From the NCBI RefSeq assembly GCF_029688735.1, contig NZ_JARULD010000005.1, forward strand, positions 171,760 through 235,759: 64,000 nucleotides of DNA, written 5' to 3'. Within the stretch, counting starts at the first letter, position 1, and every line of letters starts with the position of its first letter. Shown here in pieces: positions 33,124-41,989 of the stretch. The position numbers and the translations under genes are program-made. This stretch comes from Qipengyuania flavescens (GTDB lineage Bacteria; Pseudomonadota; Alphaproteobacteria; Sphingomonadales; Sphingomonadaceae). The notes beneath the pieces were generated by a model that was not told the DNA's origin, did not search any database, and saw only the letters and a program-made list of their open reading frames with translations.

Positions 33124-33876
33124 ATGGACTTGGGGGGCAGACTTCGCGGCAGGGTCGCGCTGGTGACCGGCGCGGCACGGGGCATGGGGCTGGAGATCGC
33201 GCGACGGCTGGCGGCCGAGGGTGCGACTGTCTGGCTGGGCGGTCGAGATCGGACGGCGCTCCAAGAGGCGACAGACAACATCGATGGGGATGCGCGGGTG
33301 CTTGCCTTCGATCTCGACGATGAAGCCGCCTGCATCGCCGCTCTGGCAGAGATAGAGCATGCCACCGGCCTCGACATCCTCGTCAACAATGCCGGAGCAC
33401 GCGACCGGCGCGGGTTCGCCGAGATCGAACGCGCCGACATGGAGCGGCTGCTGCGTACCAATCTCGTCGCGCCGTTCGATCTGGCGCGGCGCGTAGCGCC
33501 GCTGATGCGCGCGCGCGGATATGGGCGGATCGTGAACGTGACCTCCATCGCCAGCGAGATCGCGCGCGGCGATGCGTCCTATACAGCGAGCAAGGCGGGG
33601 CTGGACGGCGTCACCCGCTCGCTCGCGGCGGAACTCGGGCCGGACGGCATCACGGTCAACGCTGTCGCCCCCGGCTTCGTGCTGACCGAGGCGAATGCGG
33701 AGTGGTTCGAGGGATCGAGCGAGATCGCCGACCACCTGGCGCGCCGCACGTCGCTCGGCCGCTGGGCCAAGCCCGAAGAGATTGCCGGTGCAGTGGCATT
33801 CCTGGTTTCACAGGACGGGTCCTACGTGACCGGCCACACGCTCATCGTCGATGGCGGCTACGTCACGCACTTCTGA
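33124..33876 (+). CDS. SDR-family oxidoreductase (FabG-like)
   Basis: A 250-residue classical SDR. It has VTGAARGMGLEIARRLAAEG for cofactor binding, LVNNAGARDRRGFAEI, the catalytic serine in NVTSIASEIARG, and YTASKAGLDGVTRSLA (Tyr, Lys). The C-terminal FLVSQDGSYVTGHTLIVDGG is characteristic of 3-oxoacyl-ACP reductase relatives and gluconate/sugar dehydrogenases. An arginine after the second strand (LGGRDR) hints at NADP use. It starts one base after the preceding SDR stop. The physiological substrate cannot be deduced. A candidate ribosomal-protein promoter lies directly after its stop codon. Confidence 0.9.
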   Translation: MDLGGRLRGRVALVTGAARGMGLEIARRLAAEGATVWLGGRDRTALQEATDNIDGDARVLAFDLDDEAACIAALAEIEHATGLDILVNNAGARDRRGFAEIERADMERLLRTNLVAPFDLARRVAPLMRARGYGRIVNVTSIASEIARGDASYTASKAGLDGVTRSLAAELGPDGITVNAVAPGFVLTEANAEWFEGSSEIADHLARRTSLGRWAKPEEIAGAVAFLVSQDGSYVTGHTLIVDGGYVTHF

Positions 33877-33882
33877 CTGCGC

Positions 33883-33910
33883 TTGCATTTCCGCCCAGAA
33901 TCGCTATCTG
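33883..33910 (+). promoter_or_regulatory. Candidate promoter of rpmI-rplT
   Basis: TTGCAT (33883-33888), a 16-bp spacer and TATCTG (33905-33910), followed by a GCGCGCC discriminator, lie about 90 bases before rpmI. This suits a growth-rate-controlled ribosomal promoter in this group. The remaining leader of about 80 bases could host autoregulation by L20, but I see no defined structure. Confidence 0.5.
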
Positions 33911-33999
33911 CGCGCCCTTCACCGACACGTGAATCACCGCCGGTCTGGCCGAAAGGGCTGCCAGGGCTGGTCGGACGTGTCTCTGCAAAGGAGATAAAA

Positions 34000-34203
34000 A
34001 TGCCCAAGCTGAAGACCAAGAGCGGTGTGAAGAAGCGCTTCAAGATCACCGCGACCGGCAAGGTAAAGCACGGCGTGGCCGGCAAGCGCCACCGCCTGAT
34101 GAGCCACAATGCCAAGTACATCCGCCAGAACCGCGGCACCACCGTCCTGTCCGAAAACGACTGGAAAGCGGTGAAGAAGTGGGCCCCCTACGGCCTCGAC
34201 TAA
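34000..34203 (+). CDS. rpmI: 50S ribosomal protein L35
   Basis: A 67-residue basic protein with the family start [20 protein letters not shown] and the conserved [19 protein letters not shown]. Size and sequence fit L35 fully. The ATG is preceded by AAAGGAG. It is a ribosomal large-subunit component cotranscribed with rplT, 32 bases downstream. The usual upstream infC gene is not adjacent here; two SDR genes occupy that position instead. Confidence 0.97.
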   Translation: MPKLKTKSGVKKRFKITATGKVKHGVAGKRHRLMSHNAKYIRQNRGTTVLSENDWKAVKKWAPYGLD

Positions 34204-34235
34204 AGCCCGTCTGCGTTTTTTAGGAGTACAACAGC

Positions 34236-34595
34236 ATGCCACGTATCAAGCGCGGGGTTACCACCCGCACCAAGCACAAGCGGCTTCTGGACCAGGCCAA
34301 GGGCTATCGCGGTCGCCGCAAGAACACCATCCGCGTCGCGCGCCAGGCCGTCGAAAAGGCCGGCCAGTATGCCTATCGCGACCGTAAGGTTAAGAAGCGC
34401 AACTTCCGCGCCCTGTGGATCCAGCGTATCAACGCCGCGGTCCGCGCCGAAGGCTTGACCTATTCGCAGTTCATGCACGGCACGAAGCTGGCCGGTATCG
34501 AGCTCGACCGTAAAGTCATGGCCGATCTCGCCATGAACGAAGGCGCGGCCTTCAAGGCGATCATCGAACAGGCCAAAAAAGCGCTGCCGGCGTAA
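34236..34595 (+). CDS. rplT: 50S ribosomal protein L20
   Basis: A 119-residue L20, which binds 23S rRNA early in large-subunit assembly and can repress its own operon. The start [20 protein letters not shown], the basic helix [20 protein letters not shown] and [20 protein letters not shown] are all typical. TAGGAG precedes the ATG by ten bases. A strong intrinsic terminator follows about 30 bases after the stop, separating it from the AraC genes. In many bacteria pheS follows directly; here three regulators intervene. Confidence 0.97.
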   Translation: MPRIKRGVTTRTKHKRLLDQAKGYRGRRKNTIRVARQAVEKAGQYAYRDRKVKKRNFRALWIQRINAAVRAEGLTYSQFMHGTKLAGIELDRKVMADLAMNEGAAFKAIIEQAKKALPA

Positions 34596-34627
34596 ACTTC
34601 GCCTCAAGCGATTGTTTATATGAGAAA

Positions 34628-34653
34628 GGGCGTCCGGTCGGGCGCCCTTTTTT
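34628..34653 (+). terminator. Intrinsic terminator after rpmI-rplT
   Basis: GGGCGTCC, loop GGTC, then GGGCGCCC (34628-34647) form an 8-bp stem with one T-G wobble, followed directly by TTTTTT (34648-34653). This is a classical Rho-independent terminator. Confidence 0.92.
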
Positions 34654-34711
34654 GTTCCAACTTGTCGAATGCTTCCGCGGCGCTACAATGATACAGGGAG
34701 GGAGGTGTCGA

Positions 34712-35581
34712 GTGGCCAGCGATTGCCTGATCGACGTGCAATTCTTTGCCGCACCGGCGGATCTCGCTCCCTGCTTTACCACTATCTATCTCATGACTGT
34801 CGATCTTCCGCCCGGCGAGCGAGTGGTCGACATGTTGCTGCCCGAGTGGGCGAACATGCGCTTTTTCAGCGATACGGTCGCGGGACCGGACTCGGCTGCG
34901 CTGCGGTCCGCCGGGGCGCAACGCTTCCAGGCAACCGGGCCCAGTGCACAGCCGACCCGCTTCGAGATCGGGCGGAGCCGAGTGTGGGGCATGGGTCTCA
35001 GTCCGCTGGGCTGGGCGCGCTATGTGGGCGCGGAGGCGGCCGATTTTGTGAACCTGGTTTTCGACGGAGAGGCCGAAGAGGCGTTCGCCAAGCTCAGCAC
35101 GCTTTGCGAAATGCTATGCGGCGCCGAGCGAGACCTCGATCGGCAATTCGAGTCAGTGTGCGAACACCTGCGAACGGCGGCGCCCATGCCGAAAGACGCC
35201 AACAGGATTATCGCCATACAGGAGGCGATGGCCGATCCCTACCTTACCCATGTCGAAGATTTCGCCGACAGGCTGAACCTGTCGAAGCGAACGCTGGAGC
35301 GACTGTGTAAACGCCATTGCGGCTTTAGTCCGCGCGTGCTGCTGCGGCGGCAGCGTTTGGTACGCACATTGGGTGCCTTCCTGACCGAACCCGGAAGATG
35401 GACCTCGGTGATCGATCGGCACTATCACGATCAGGCGCATTTCGTTCACGAATTCAAGTCCTTCATTGGTATGAGCCCGAGCGAGTATGCGGCGATGCCG
35501 CATCCCGTGCTCGGTGCCTTCGCTGCCGAACGGCGCAGGGTCTGGGGATCACCCGTCCAGTCCTTGGACAGGCGAGGATAG
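34712..35581 (+). CDS. AraC-family transcriptional regulator, first of three tandem paralogues
   Basis: A 289-residue protein with an N-terminal sensor-like domain (DUF6597-like, containing PADLAPCFTTIYLMTVDLPP and LPEWANMRFFSD). The C-terminal AraC/XylS DNA-binding region shows the first helix-turn-helix in LSKRTLERLCKRHCGFSP, and DQAHFVHEFKSFIGMSPSEY for the second. I chose GTG 34712 because GGGAGGGAGG lies just upstream; ATG 34688 is an alternative. The same architecture and about the same length recur in the next two genes. Ligand and targets are unknown. It follows the rplT terminator and so has its own transcription. Confidence 0.85.
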   Translation: MASDCLIDVQFFAAPADLAPCFTTIYLMTVDLPPGERVVDMLLPEWANMRFFSDTVAGPDSAALRSAGAQRFQATGPSAQPTRFEIGRSRVWGMGLSPLGWARYVGAEAADFVNLVFDGEAEEAFAKLSTLCEMLCGAERDLDRQFESVCEHLRTAAPMPKDANRIIAIQEAMADPYLTHVEDFADRLNLSKRTLERLCKRHCGFSPRVLLRRQRLVRTLGAFLTEPGRWTSVIDRHYHDQAHFVHEFKSFIGMSPSEYAAMPHPVLGAFAAERRRVWGSPVQSLDRRG

Positions 35582-35668
35582 TTTTTCGCAAAGCGGTCGC
35601 ATTTTGCTACTGCCCGTACCGATGCTGATCCGAACGCCATCGATACAGCACGCAGACGGACCCCGTGC

Positions 35669-36559
35669 ATGAGCGGCTCTGCGCTCGGCAGCGCGGTCAA
35701 AGTGCGCTTTTACCTGCCGCCCGAAGACCTGCGCCCTTTCGTAACTACCATCTACCGGCTCGATGTGAGCCCGGATCCGGCTGGGCCCATCGAGGATGCC
35801 CTGCATCCCGAGTGGGCCAATATCCGCTTGATCACGCAAGGCGACATCGAAGCCTCGGTCGGTGACGCGCGGCTGGAACGCGTGCCGCGAGCGATCCTGG
35901 TCGGACCGACCAGCCGCGCAACCCGCTTCCGCGCGGAGTCGGCGCAGAGCTGGGGCATCGGACTGTTGCCGCTCGGTTGGGCGCGGGTCCTCGACCAGCC
36001 GGCAGACGAATATGCCGATCGTTTCGCCGATCTATCGCAGGAGCGCGCACTCGAACGGCTGGCACCGATTACTGCATGTCTCGCGATCGAGCCGGCCGAT
36101 CCGCAGACGTTCAAGGATTGCCTGGCCGACGCGATCCGCGCGCTGTTGCTCTCCCCACAGTCCCGCGACACCGACATCGTCGGGTTGGAACGTGCCTTGG
36201 TGGACAAGAGCGTTCACACGGTTTCGCATCTTGCAGCGAAGACCGGCATGAGCCTTCGGACGCTCGAGCGTCTGTCCAAATCCGTCTTCGGTTTCACTCC
36301 ACAGCTCCTATTGCGGCGTCAGCGGTTCCTGCGCAGCCTCGCGCAGTTCATGCTCGACCCTTCGCTTAAATGGATCGAAACGCTCGACAGCCACTATCAC
36401 GATCAGGCGCATTTCGTGCGGGACTTCAAGCGTTTCATGGGCATGAGCCCGAGCGCCTATGCCAAACAGCCTCACCCCGTGCTCGGAGCCGCCGCGCATG
36501 CCCGCAAGGCGATCGCGGGGGAAGCGATGCAGGTGTTGCACAAACCGCCGGAAGGTTGA
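35669..36559 (+). CDS. AraC-family transcriptional regulator, second of three tandem paralogues
   Basis: A 296-residue homologue of the preceding gene. The N-terminal block reads PEDLRPFVTTIYRLDVSPDP with HPEWANIRLITQ. The DNA-binding region contains MSLRTLERLSKSVFGFTPQL, LLLRRQRFLRSLAQFMLDPS and YHDQAHFVRDFKRFMGMSPS. The C-terminal HPVLGA block is also shared by the first copy. It stands 87 bases after the first copy. Divergence outside the DNA-binding half is large, so the duplication is old or selection for different ligands has been strong. No adjacent metabolic operon suggests a target. Confidence 0.86.
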   Translation: MSGSALGSAVKVRFYLPPEDLRPFVTTIYRLDVSPDPAGPIEDALHPEWANIRLITQGDIEASVGDARLERVPRAILVGPTSRATRFRAESAQSWGIGLLPLGWARVLDQPADEYADRFADLSQERALERLAPITACLAIEPADPQTFKDCLADAIRALLLSPQSRDTDIVGLERALVDKSVHTVSHLAAKTGMSLRTLERLSKSVFGFTPQLLLRRQRFLRSLAQFMLDPSLKWIETLDSHYHDQAHFVRDFKRFMGMSPSAYAKQPHPVLGAAAHARKAIAGEAMQVLHKPPEG

Positions 36560-36643
36560 CCCGCCCGGCGCAAAGCAGCCACCGCCAACAAGTCCTTGCA
36601 AAGCTTGAAAATACTTGGCAGGCAGCCGGCCTTCGAGGCGCCC

Positions 36644-37546
36644 ATGCATGACCGTCCCACGAGAATTGTCGAGACAGCAACCGATCAGGTCGCGATGCTC
36701 GTTGCCGGACCTCCACCTGACCTGGCGCCATTCCTTTCGGGCTATTACTGCACGCGCATCGAGGCCGACGGCATCCTGGAAGAATGGATGCCGCCGGAGG
36801 AGGCGAACCTGCGCACCGGCGTTGCCGATCACTATTGCGCCGTTATCGGACCGGGCGAGCCCCAACCGGTCCCTCCGATCATCCTGAGCGGCTCGACCGA
36901 CCGCGGCACTTATGTCCAGGTGTCGTCGGGAGAATATTGGGGGGTCGGCCTCACGCCTGCAGGGTGGGCCCGCTTCATCGGCATGCCGGCCAGCGATTTT
37001 GCCAATCGCTTCGACGATCTTGGCTGCTACCCTCACCTGGACGCATTGCGTGCCGTGTTCCAGACAGTCCTGTCCGGGACGCTGGACGATAGCGGCGTGA
37101 TCACCTTGTTCGACACGACGTTTCGCGCGCTTCTGGGTGACAGGATTGACGGCGAGGGCACGATCCACGCAATCCACCTAGCGATTGCTTCCGGAAGACC
37201 GATTCCGACCGAACAGCTGGCCAGCATGGCGGGGATGAACGTGCGGGCGATCGAACGGTTCTGCAAACGCCATTTCGGCTTCCCGCCGGGGGTGCTCCGG
37301 CGACGCCAGCGTTTCTTGCGCAGCCTGGGTCGCTATATGATGGATCCATCTATGCGCTGGATCGAAAGCCTCGACAGCCACTATACCGATCAGGCGCATT
37401 TCATTCGCGACTTCCGCAACATCATGGGCATGACCCCGGGACAATACGCCAAACGTCCTCATCCTGTCGTGTCGGCCGCGGTGCGGGTGACGAGCAAGGC
37501 TGCGGGGGTTGCGATGCAGGCGCTCCACACCCCTCGCACCGGCTAG
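36644..37546 (+). CDS. AraC-family transcriptional regulator, third of three tandem paralogues
   Basis: A 300-residue homologue. PPDLAPFLSGYYCTRIEADG and PPEEANLRTGVADHYC form the sensor domain, and the DNA-binding part includes MNVRAIERFCKRHFGFPPGV, RRRQRFLRSLGRYMMDPSMR and YTDQAHFIRDFRNIMGMTPG. I take ATG 36644 (MHDRPTRIVE), preceded by GAGG, over an upstream in-frame TTG. It is closer to the second copy in the C-terminal half (both have QRFLRSL, W-I-E and LDSHY). It ends 89 bases before pheS, which has its own candidate promoter. Function is unassigned beyond DNA binding. Confidence 0.86.
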   Translation: MHDRPTRIVETATDQVAMLVAGPPPDLAPFLSGYYCTRIEADGILEEWMPPEEANLRTGVADHYCAVIGPGEPQPVPPIILSGSTDRGTYVQVSSGEYWGVGLTPAGWARFIGMPASDFANRFDDLGCYPHLDALRAVFQTVLSGTLDDSGVITLFDTTFRALLGDRIDGEGTIHAIHLAIASGRPIPTEQLASMAGMNVRAIERFCKRHFGFPPGVLRRRQRFLRSLGRYMMDPSMRWIESLDSHYTDQAHFIRDFRNIMGMTPGQYAKRPHPVVSAAVRVTSKAAGVAMQALHTPRTG

Positions 37547-37566
37547 GGTAGTGCGGCAATCGGGGC

Positions 37567-37594
37567 TTGGGAACGGTGCCCGAAGGCGCTAGAG
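37567..37594 (+). promoter_or_regulatory. Candidate promoter of pheST
   Basis: TTGGGA (37567-37572), a 16-bp spacer and CTAGAG (37589-37594), followed by GGCGCG, mirror the hexamers before petA. The start codon of pheS is about 42 bases downstream. No pheM-like leader peptide was seen in this short leader. Confidence 0.42.
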
Positions 37595-37635
37595 GGCGCG
37601 TTCATCGTTATTGCCGGGGCCTTTTCGCACTACCC

Positions 37636-38736
37636 ATGACCGATCTCGAAACTCTCAAAACCGAAGCGCTCGGCAGGATTGCGGACGCCCAGAATGCCGC
37701 TGCGCTGGAGGCTTTGCGGGTCGAATTCCTCGGCAAGCAAGGCTCCATTTCGGGCCTGATGAAAACGCTCGGCAAGATGACTCCGGAGGAGCGCCAGACC
37801 GAAGCGCCCAAGATCCAGGGCCTGCGCGGCGAGGTAGCCGATGCGCTGGCTGCGAAGAAGGAGCGGCTCGACGACGCTGAACTGGAAGCAAGGCTGGCGA
37901 GCGAGGTGCTCGACCTGACGCTGCCTGCACCCGCAACGCCGAAGGGTTCGGTCCACCCCGTGAGCCAGGTGATGGACGAGCTGGCGGAGATTTTTGCGGA
38001 CCTCGGCTTTACCGTCGCCACCGGGCCGGAGATCGAGGACGACTGGCACAATTTCACCGCGCTTAACATGGCGGAAACGCATCCCGCGCGTGCGATGCAC
38101 GATACGTTCTATTTCCCAGATATGGATGCGGAGGGACGGCGGATGCTTCTCCGCACGCATACCTCGCCCGTCCAGATCCGCTCCATGGCCGAGCAGGGTG
38201 CGCCGATCCGCATCATCGCACCGGGCCGCGTCTACCGCAGTGACAGCGACGCGACGCACACGCCGATGTTCCATCAGGTCGAAGGTCTCGTGATCGACAA
38301 GGGCATCCACCTGGGCCACTTGAAGTGGACGCTGGAGACTTTTCTCAAGGCCTTCTTCGAGCGCGACGATATCGTGCTGCGCCTGCGCCCGAGCTACTTC
38401 CCCTTCACCGAACCGTCGGTCGAAGTCGATGTCGGCTGGCAGGATGTGAATGGTCGCCGCGTTCTGGGCGGTGATGGCGATGCTCCCGGCCACGGCTGGA
38501 TGGAGCTGCTCGGCAGCGGCATGGTCAATCGCCGTGTGCTGGAGTTCGCGGGCGTCGATCCGGACGTCTATTCGGGCTTCGCCTGGGGCCTCGGCGTCGA
38601 TCGCTTGGCGATGCTCAAATACGGCATGGACGACCTGCGCGCCTTCTTCGACGGCGATTATCGCTGGGCGGAGCATTACGGCTTCTCGCCCTTCGACCAG
38701 CCTACCCTGTCCGCCGGCGTAGGAGCGCGCGCATGA
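37636..38736 (+). CDS. pheS: Phenylalanine-tRNA ligase alpha subunit
   Basis: A 366-residue class II aminoacyl-tRNA synthetase subunit. The N-terminal coiled-coil includes [20 protein letters not shown]. Motif 2 region residues appear in [15 protein letters not shown] and [20 protein letters not shown], and motif 3 in [23 protein letters not shown] 37636 ([12 protein letters not shown]) is the standard family start. It charges tRNA-Phe as an alpha2-beta2 tetramer with PheT, whose start overlaps this stop by four bases (ATGA). The gene is separated from rplT by three AraC genes. Confidence 0.97.
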   Translation: MTDLETLKTEALGRIADAQNAAALEALRVEFLGKQGSISGLMKTLGKMTPEERQTEAPKIQGLRGEVADALAAKKERLDDAELEARLASEVLDLTLPAPATPKGSVHPVSQVMDELAEIFADLGFTVATGPEIEDDWHNFTALNMAETHPARAMHDTFYFPDMDAEGRRMLLRTHTSPVQIRSMAEQGAPIRIIAPGRVYRSDSDATHTPMFHQVEGLVIDKGIHLGHLKWTLETFLKAFFERDDIVLRLRPSYFPFTEPSVEVDVGWQDVNGRRVLGGDGDAPGHGWMELLGSGMVNRRVLEFAGVDPDVYSGFAWGLGVDRLAMLKYGMDDLRAFFDGDYRWAEHYGFSPFDQPTLSAGVGARA

Positions 38737-41126
38737 AGTTCTCGCTCGGATGGCTGAAGCACTTCCTCGACACCGATGCTTCGGTGGCGGAGATCGCGGC
38801 TGCGCTGAACCGGATCGGCCATGAGGTCGAAGGGATCGAAGACCCCGCCGACAAGCTCGCCGGTTTCCGTGTCGCGAAGGTTCTGACGGCGGAAAAGCAT
38901 CCCGATGCCGACAAGCTGCAGGTGCTCAGCGTCGACACTGGTGACGGCGAGCCGCTCCAGGTCGTCTGCGGCGCGCCCAATGCGCGCAGCGGTATGAAGG
39001 GCGTGCTCGGCCTGCCCGGCGCGGTTGTCCCCGCGAACGGCATGGAATTGCGCAAGAGCGCGATCCGCGGCGTCGAAAGCAATGGCATGATGTGCTCGGT
39101 GCGCGAACTCGAGCTCGGCGACGAGCATGACGGCATCATCGAACTGCCCGACGATGCGCCAGTCGGGGATAGCTTCGCCGATTACAGCGACGCCTCGCCC
39201 GTGTTCGACGTCGCGATCACGCCCAACCGGCCCGATTGCATGGGCGTGATGGGCATCGCGCGCGATCTCGCTGCCGGGGGGCTCGGCACGTTCAAACCTG
39301 TCGAGGTCCCGACCATCGACGGCGAGGGCCCGTGCCCGGTCGAGATCCGCACCGACGATCCCGAGGGCTGCCCGGCGTTTTATGGCCGCGTCATCCGCGG
39401 AGTCGACAACACCAAGCCGTCGCCGGAATGGATGCAGCGCCGCCTGAAGGCAGCGGGTCAGCGCCCGATCAGCGCTCTGGTGGATTGCACGAATTATCTC
39501 ATGCTCGCCTGCGGCCGTCCGGCGCATGTCTACGATGTCGCCAGGCTGTCCGGCCCTATCGTCGCGCGTCGCGCCCAAGATGGCGAGACGATGGAGGCAC
39601 TGAACGAGAAGACCTACACGCTCGATGACACGATGACGGTTATCGCCGATGATGCCGGCGTGCACGACATCGGCGGGATCATGGGCGGCGAGCATTCGGG
39701 CGCGACCGAAGGCACGACCGACGTATTGCTCGAGATCGCCTATTTCGATCCCGAGCGCATCGGTGTGACGGGTCGCAAGCTGGGCCTCGCGTCCGACGCG
39801 CGTACGCGGTTCGAGCGCGGCGTCGATCCCGCTTTTCTCGACGATGGCCTTGCGCTGCTGACAGACCTGATCGCGCAAACCTGCGGCGGCACGCCGACCG
39901 AGGCGACGCGCGCCGGAAAGCCGCCGGTCGAGTCGATGGTGGTGCCGTTCGATCCCGCACTGACGAGCCGCTTGGGCGGCGTCGACGTGGCCGAGGACGA
40001 GCAGCGTCGCATCCTGACCGAACTCGACTTCGTCGTCTCGAGCGACTGGCAGGTTACCTGCCCGCCGCGTCGCCATGACATCGAAGGCCCGGCCGATCTG
40101 GTCGAGGAAGTGGTCCGTATCCATGGCCTCGACAAGGTCGCCAGCGTGCCCCTGCCGCGTGCCGACGGGGTCGCGCAACCGACCGCTTCGCCGCTGCAGA
40201 AGCTTGAGCGCAAGCTGCGCCGCGCAGCGGCTGCGCGCGGGCTGAACGAGGCGGTGACCTGGTCTTTCCTCCCCACCGCCGACGCCGAGCATTTCGCGGA
40301 CGGCGCGCAATTGTGGGTGCTCGAGAATCCGATTAGCGAGGAAATGAAGGCCATGCGCCCCTCGCTTATCCCCGGCCTGCTCGCCGCGGCCAAGCGCAAT
40401 GCCGATCGCGGCGCGCCGGGTACGCGCCTGTTCGAAATCGGAAGGCGCTATTTCCGGGGGCCGGACGGCGCGAGCGATGAGAAGCCGACGCTCGGCGTTG
40501 TGCTCGCAGGCGAGAAGACACCGCGGGGATGGGCGCAGGGCAAGGCAAGTCAGTTCGACGCTTTTGATGCCAAGGCCGAAGCGCTCGCCCTGCTCGAAGC
40601 TGCCGGTGCGCCGGTCGACAATCTGATGGTCATGGCTGAGGCTGGTGACCAGTTCCACCCTGGCCAGTCCGCCACGCTGCGGCTCGGCCCGAAGAACGTG
40701 TTGGCTCGTTTCGGCGCGCTGCATCCGAAGACGCTCAAGGGCTTCGACGTGGACGGCCCGGTGGTCGCCGTTGAGATTTTCCTCGATTCGATCCCGACGA
40801 AGAAGGGCGGAAGCGGTTTCGCGCGTCCGACCTATACGCCGCCCGCACTGCAGGCGATCACGCGCGACTTCGCGTTCCTTGTCCCCGCCGATCTCGCCGC
40901 CGCCGACCTCGTGCGTGCGGTGAAGAGCGCGGACAAGCAGGCGATCGTATCAGCGCGCGTGTTCGACGTCTTCGCCGGGCAGGGTGTGCCCGAAGGCAGG
41001 AAATCGGTCGCGGTCGAAGTCGTGCTCCAGCCGGGCGAGAAGAGCTTCACCGACGAGGAGATCAAGGCAATCTCGGACAAGGTGGTGAACGCCGCCGCCA
41101 AGCAGGGCGCGGAGCTACGCGGATGA
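38733..41126 (+). CDS. pheT: Phenylalanine-tRNA ligase beta subunit
   Basis: A 797-residue beta subunit with all expected domains. There is an N-terminal tRNA-binding EMAP-like domain ([20 protein letters not shown]), the B3/B4 editing domain around [21 protein letters not shown]5 DNA-binding-like and catalytic-like modules ([20 protein letters not shown]), and the C-terminal ferredoxin-fold anticodon-binding domain ([14 protein letters not shown]). The start overlaps pheS and the stop overlaps the next SDR gene (ATGA in both cases), so the three are translationally coupled. Confidence 0.97.
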   Translation: MKFSLGWLKHFLDTDASVAEIAAALNRIGHEVEGIEDPADKLAGFRVAKVLTAEKHPDADKLQVLSVDTGDGEPLQVVCGAPNARSGMKGVLGLPGAVVPANGMELRKSAIRGVESNGMMCSVRELELGDEHDGIIELPDDAPVGDSFADYSDASPVFDVAITPNRPDCMGVMGIARDLAAGGLGTFKPVEVPTIDGEGPCPVEIRTDDPEGCPAFYGRVIRGVDNTKPSPEWMQRRLKAAGQRPISALVDCTNYLMLACGRPAHVYDVARLSGPIVARRAQDGETMEALNEKTYTLDDTMTVIADDAGVHDIGGIMGGEHSGATEGTTDVLLEIAYFDPERIGVTGRKLGLASDARTRFERGVDPAFLDDGLALLTDLIAQTCGGTPTEATRAGKPPVESMVVPFDPALTSRLGGVDVAEDEQRRILTELDFVVSSDWQVTCPPRRHDIEGPADLVEEVVRIHGLDKVASVPLPRADGVAQPTASPLQKLERKLRRAAAARGLNEAVTWSFLPTADAEHFADGAQLWVLENPISEEMKAMRPSLIPGLLAAAKRNADRGAPGTRLFEIGRRYFRGPDGASDEKPTLGVVLAGEKTPRGWAQGKASQFDAFDAKAEALALLEAAGAPVDNLMVMAEAGDQFHPGQSATLRLGPKNVLARFGALHPKTLKGFDVDGPVVAVEIFLDSIPTKKGGSGFARPTYTPPALQAITRDFAFLVPADLAAADLVRAVKSADKQAIVSARVFDVFAGQGVPEGRKSVAVEVVLQPGEKSFTDEEIKAISDKVVNAAAKQGAELRG

Positions 41127-41872
41127 CCAAGACGGCTTTCGTTACCGGCGCTACCGCGGGCATTGGCGAGGCCACCGTTCGTGCACTGGTCGCCAGGGGC
41201 TGGCGTTGTGTGGCGACGGGACGCCGCAAGGAACGACTCGATGCGCTGGTTGCGGAACTGGGGGCGGACACAATCCACCCCTGCGTCTTCGATGTGCGCG
41301 ACGAGACAGCAATGGATGCCGCCATCGCTGACCTGCCCGAAGACTTCGCCGGCATCGACCTGCTGGTGAACAACGCCGGTCTTGCGCAGGGCCTCTCGCC
41401 CGCGCAGGAGGCGAACCTCGACGACTGGCAGACCATGATCGACACCAATGTGACGGCCATGGTCAAGCTGACGCGCAAGCTGCTGCCCGTGCTGATCGAG
41501 CGCAAGGGCGCGATCATCGCGATCGGCTCGGTCGCGGGGAGCTATGTCTATCCGGGCGGCAATGTCTATGCCGGGTCCAAGGCCTTCGCGAACCATTTCA
41601 CGCTGGCCCTGCGCGCCGACCTCCATGGCACCGGCGTGCGCGTGACGAGCATCGAGCCGGGCATGGTCGAGACCGAGTTCACGCTCGTTCGCACCGGCAG
41701 CCAGCAGGCCAGCGACGATCTCTATCGCGGCTCCGACCCGATGACGGGCGAGGACATCGCGAACACCATCCTATGGGTCACCGAGCTGCCGCCGCACCTC
41801 AATATCAACCGTATCGAGCTGATGCCAGTGAGCCAGGATTTCGCCGGCTTCCGCGTGGCGCGGGAGAGTTAG
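41123..41872 (+). CDS. SDR-family NADP-dependent oxidoreductase (YdfG-like)
   Basis: A 249-residue short-chain dehydrogenase with VTGATAGIGEATVRALVARG, the NADP-favouring GRRKERLDALVAE, LLVNNAGLAQGLSPAQ, the catalytic GSVAGSYVYPGGNVYAGSKA (Ser, Tyr, Lys), and VTSIEPGMVETEFTLVR. This matches the YdfG group, which oxidises serine and 3-hydroxy acids or reduces malonic semialdehyde. It overlaps the pheT stop by four bases, although no functional link to tRNA charging is evident. A 13-bp inverted repeat lies downstream, before prfC. Confidence 0.9.
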   Translation: MTKTAFVTGATAGIGEATVRALVARGWRCVATGRRKERLDALVAELGADTIHPCVFDVRDETAMDAAIADLPEDFAGIDLLVNNAGLAQGLSPAQEANLDDWQTMIDTNVTAMVKLTRKLLPVLIERKGAIIAIGSVAGSYVYPGGNVYAGSKAFANHFTLALRADLHGTGVRVTSIEPGMVETEFTLVRTGSQQASDDLYRGSDPMTGEDIANTILWVTELPPHLNINRIELMPVSQDFAGFRVARES

Positions 41873-41891
41873 CCACCAAGGCCCGCTCACC

Positions 41892-41946
41892 CTGAGCCTG
41901 TCGAGGGGTTTGGTGCAACGCTGCGACTATGCTTCGACAGGCTCAG
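41892..41946. repeat. Inverted short intergenic repeat (CTGAGCCTGTCGA type)
   Basis: CTGAGCCTGTCGA (41892-41904) and TCGACAGGCTCAG (41934-41946) are perfect 13-bp inverted arms with a 29-base spacer. The unit TTCGACAGGCTCAGCATGAGC closely resembles a palindromic repeat widely scattered in sphingomonads and some other proteobacteria. It lies between the SDR and prfC and could fold in the transcript. Confidence 0.8.
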
Positions 41947-41989
41947 CATGAGCAGTTCGGGGTTCGATTTTGACAAGTAAGAAAAGCCG

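Noticed and set aside
38676..40724. Open frame of more than 600 codons antisense to pheT
   Set aside because: It mirrors pheT codon bias, has no recognisable domain, and overlaps an essential gene entirely.
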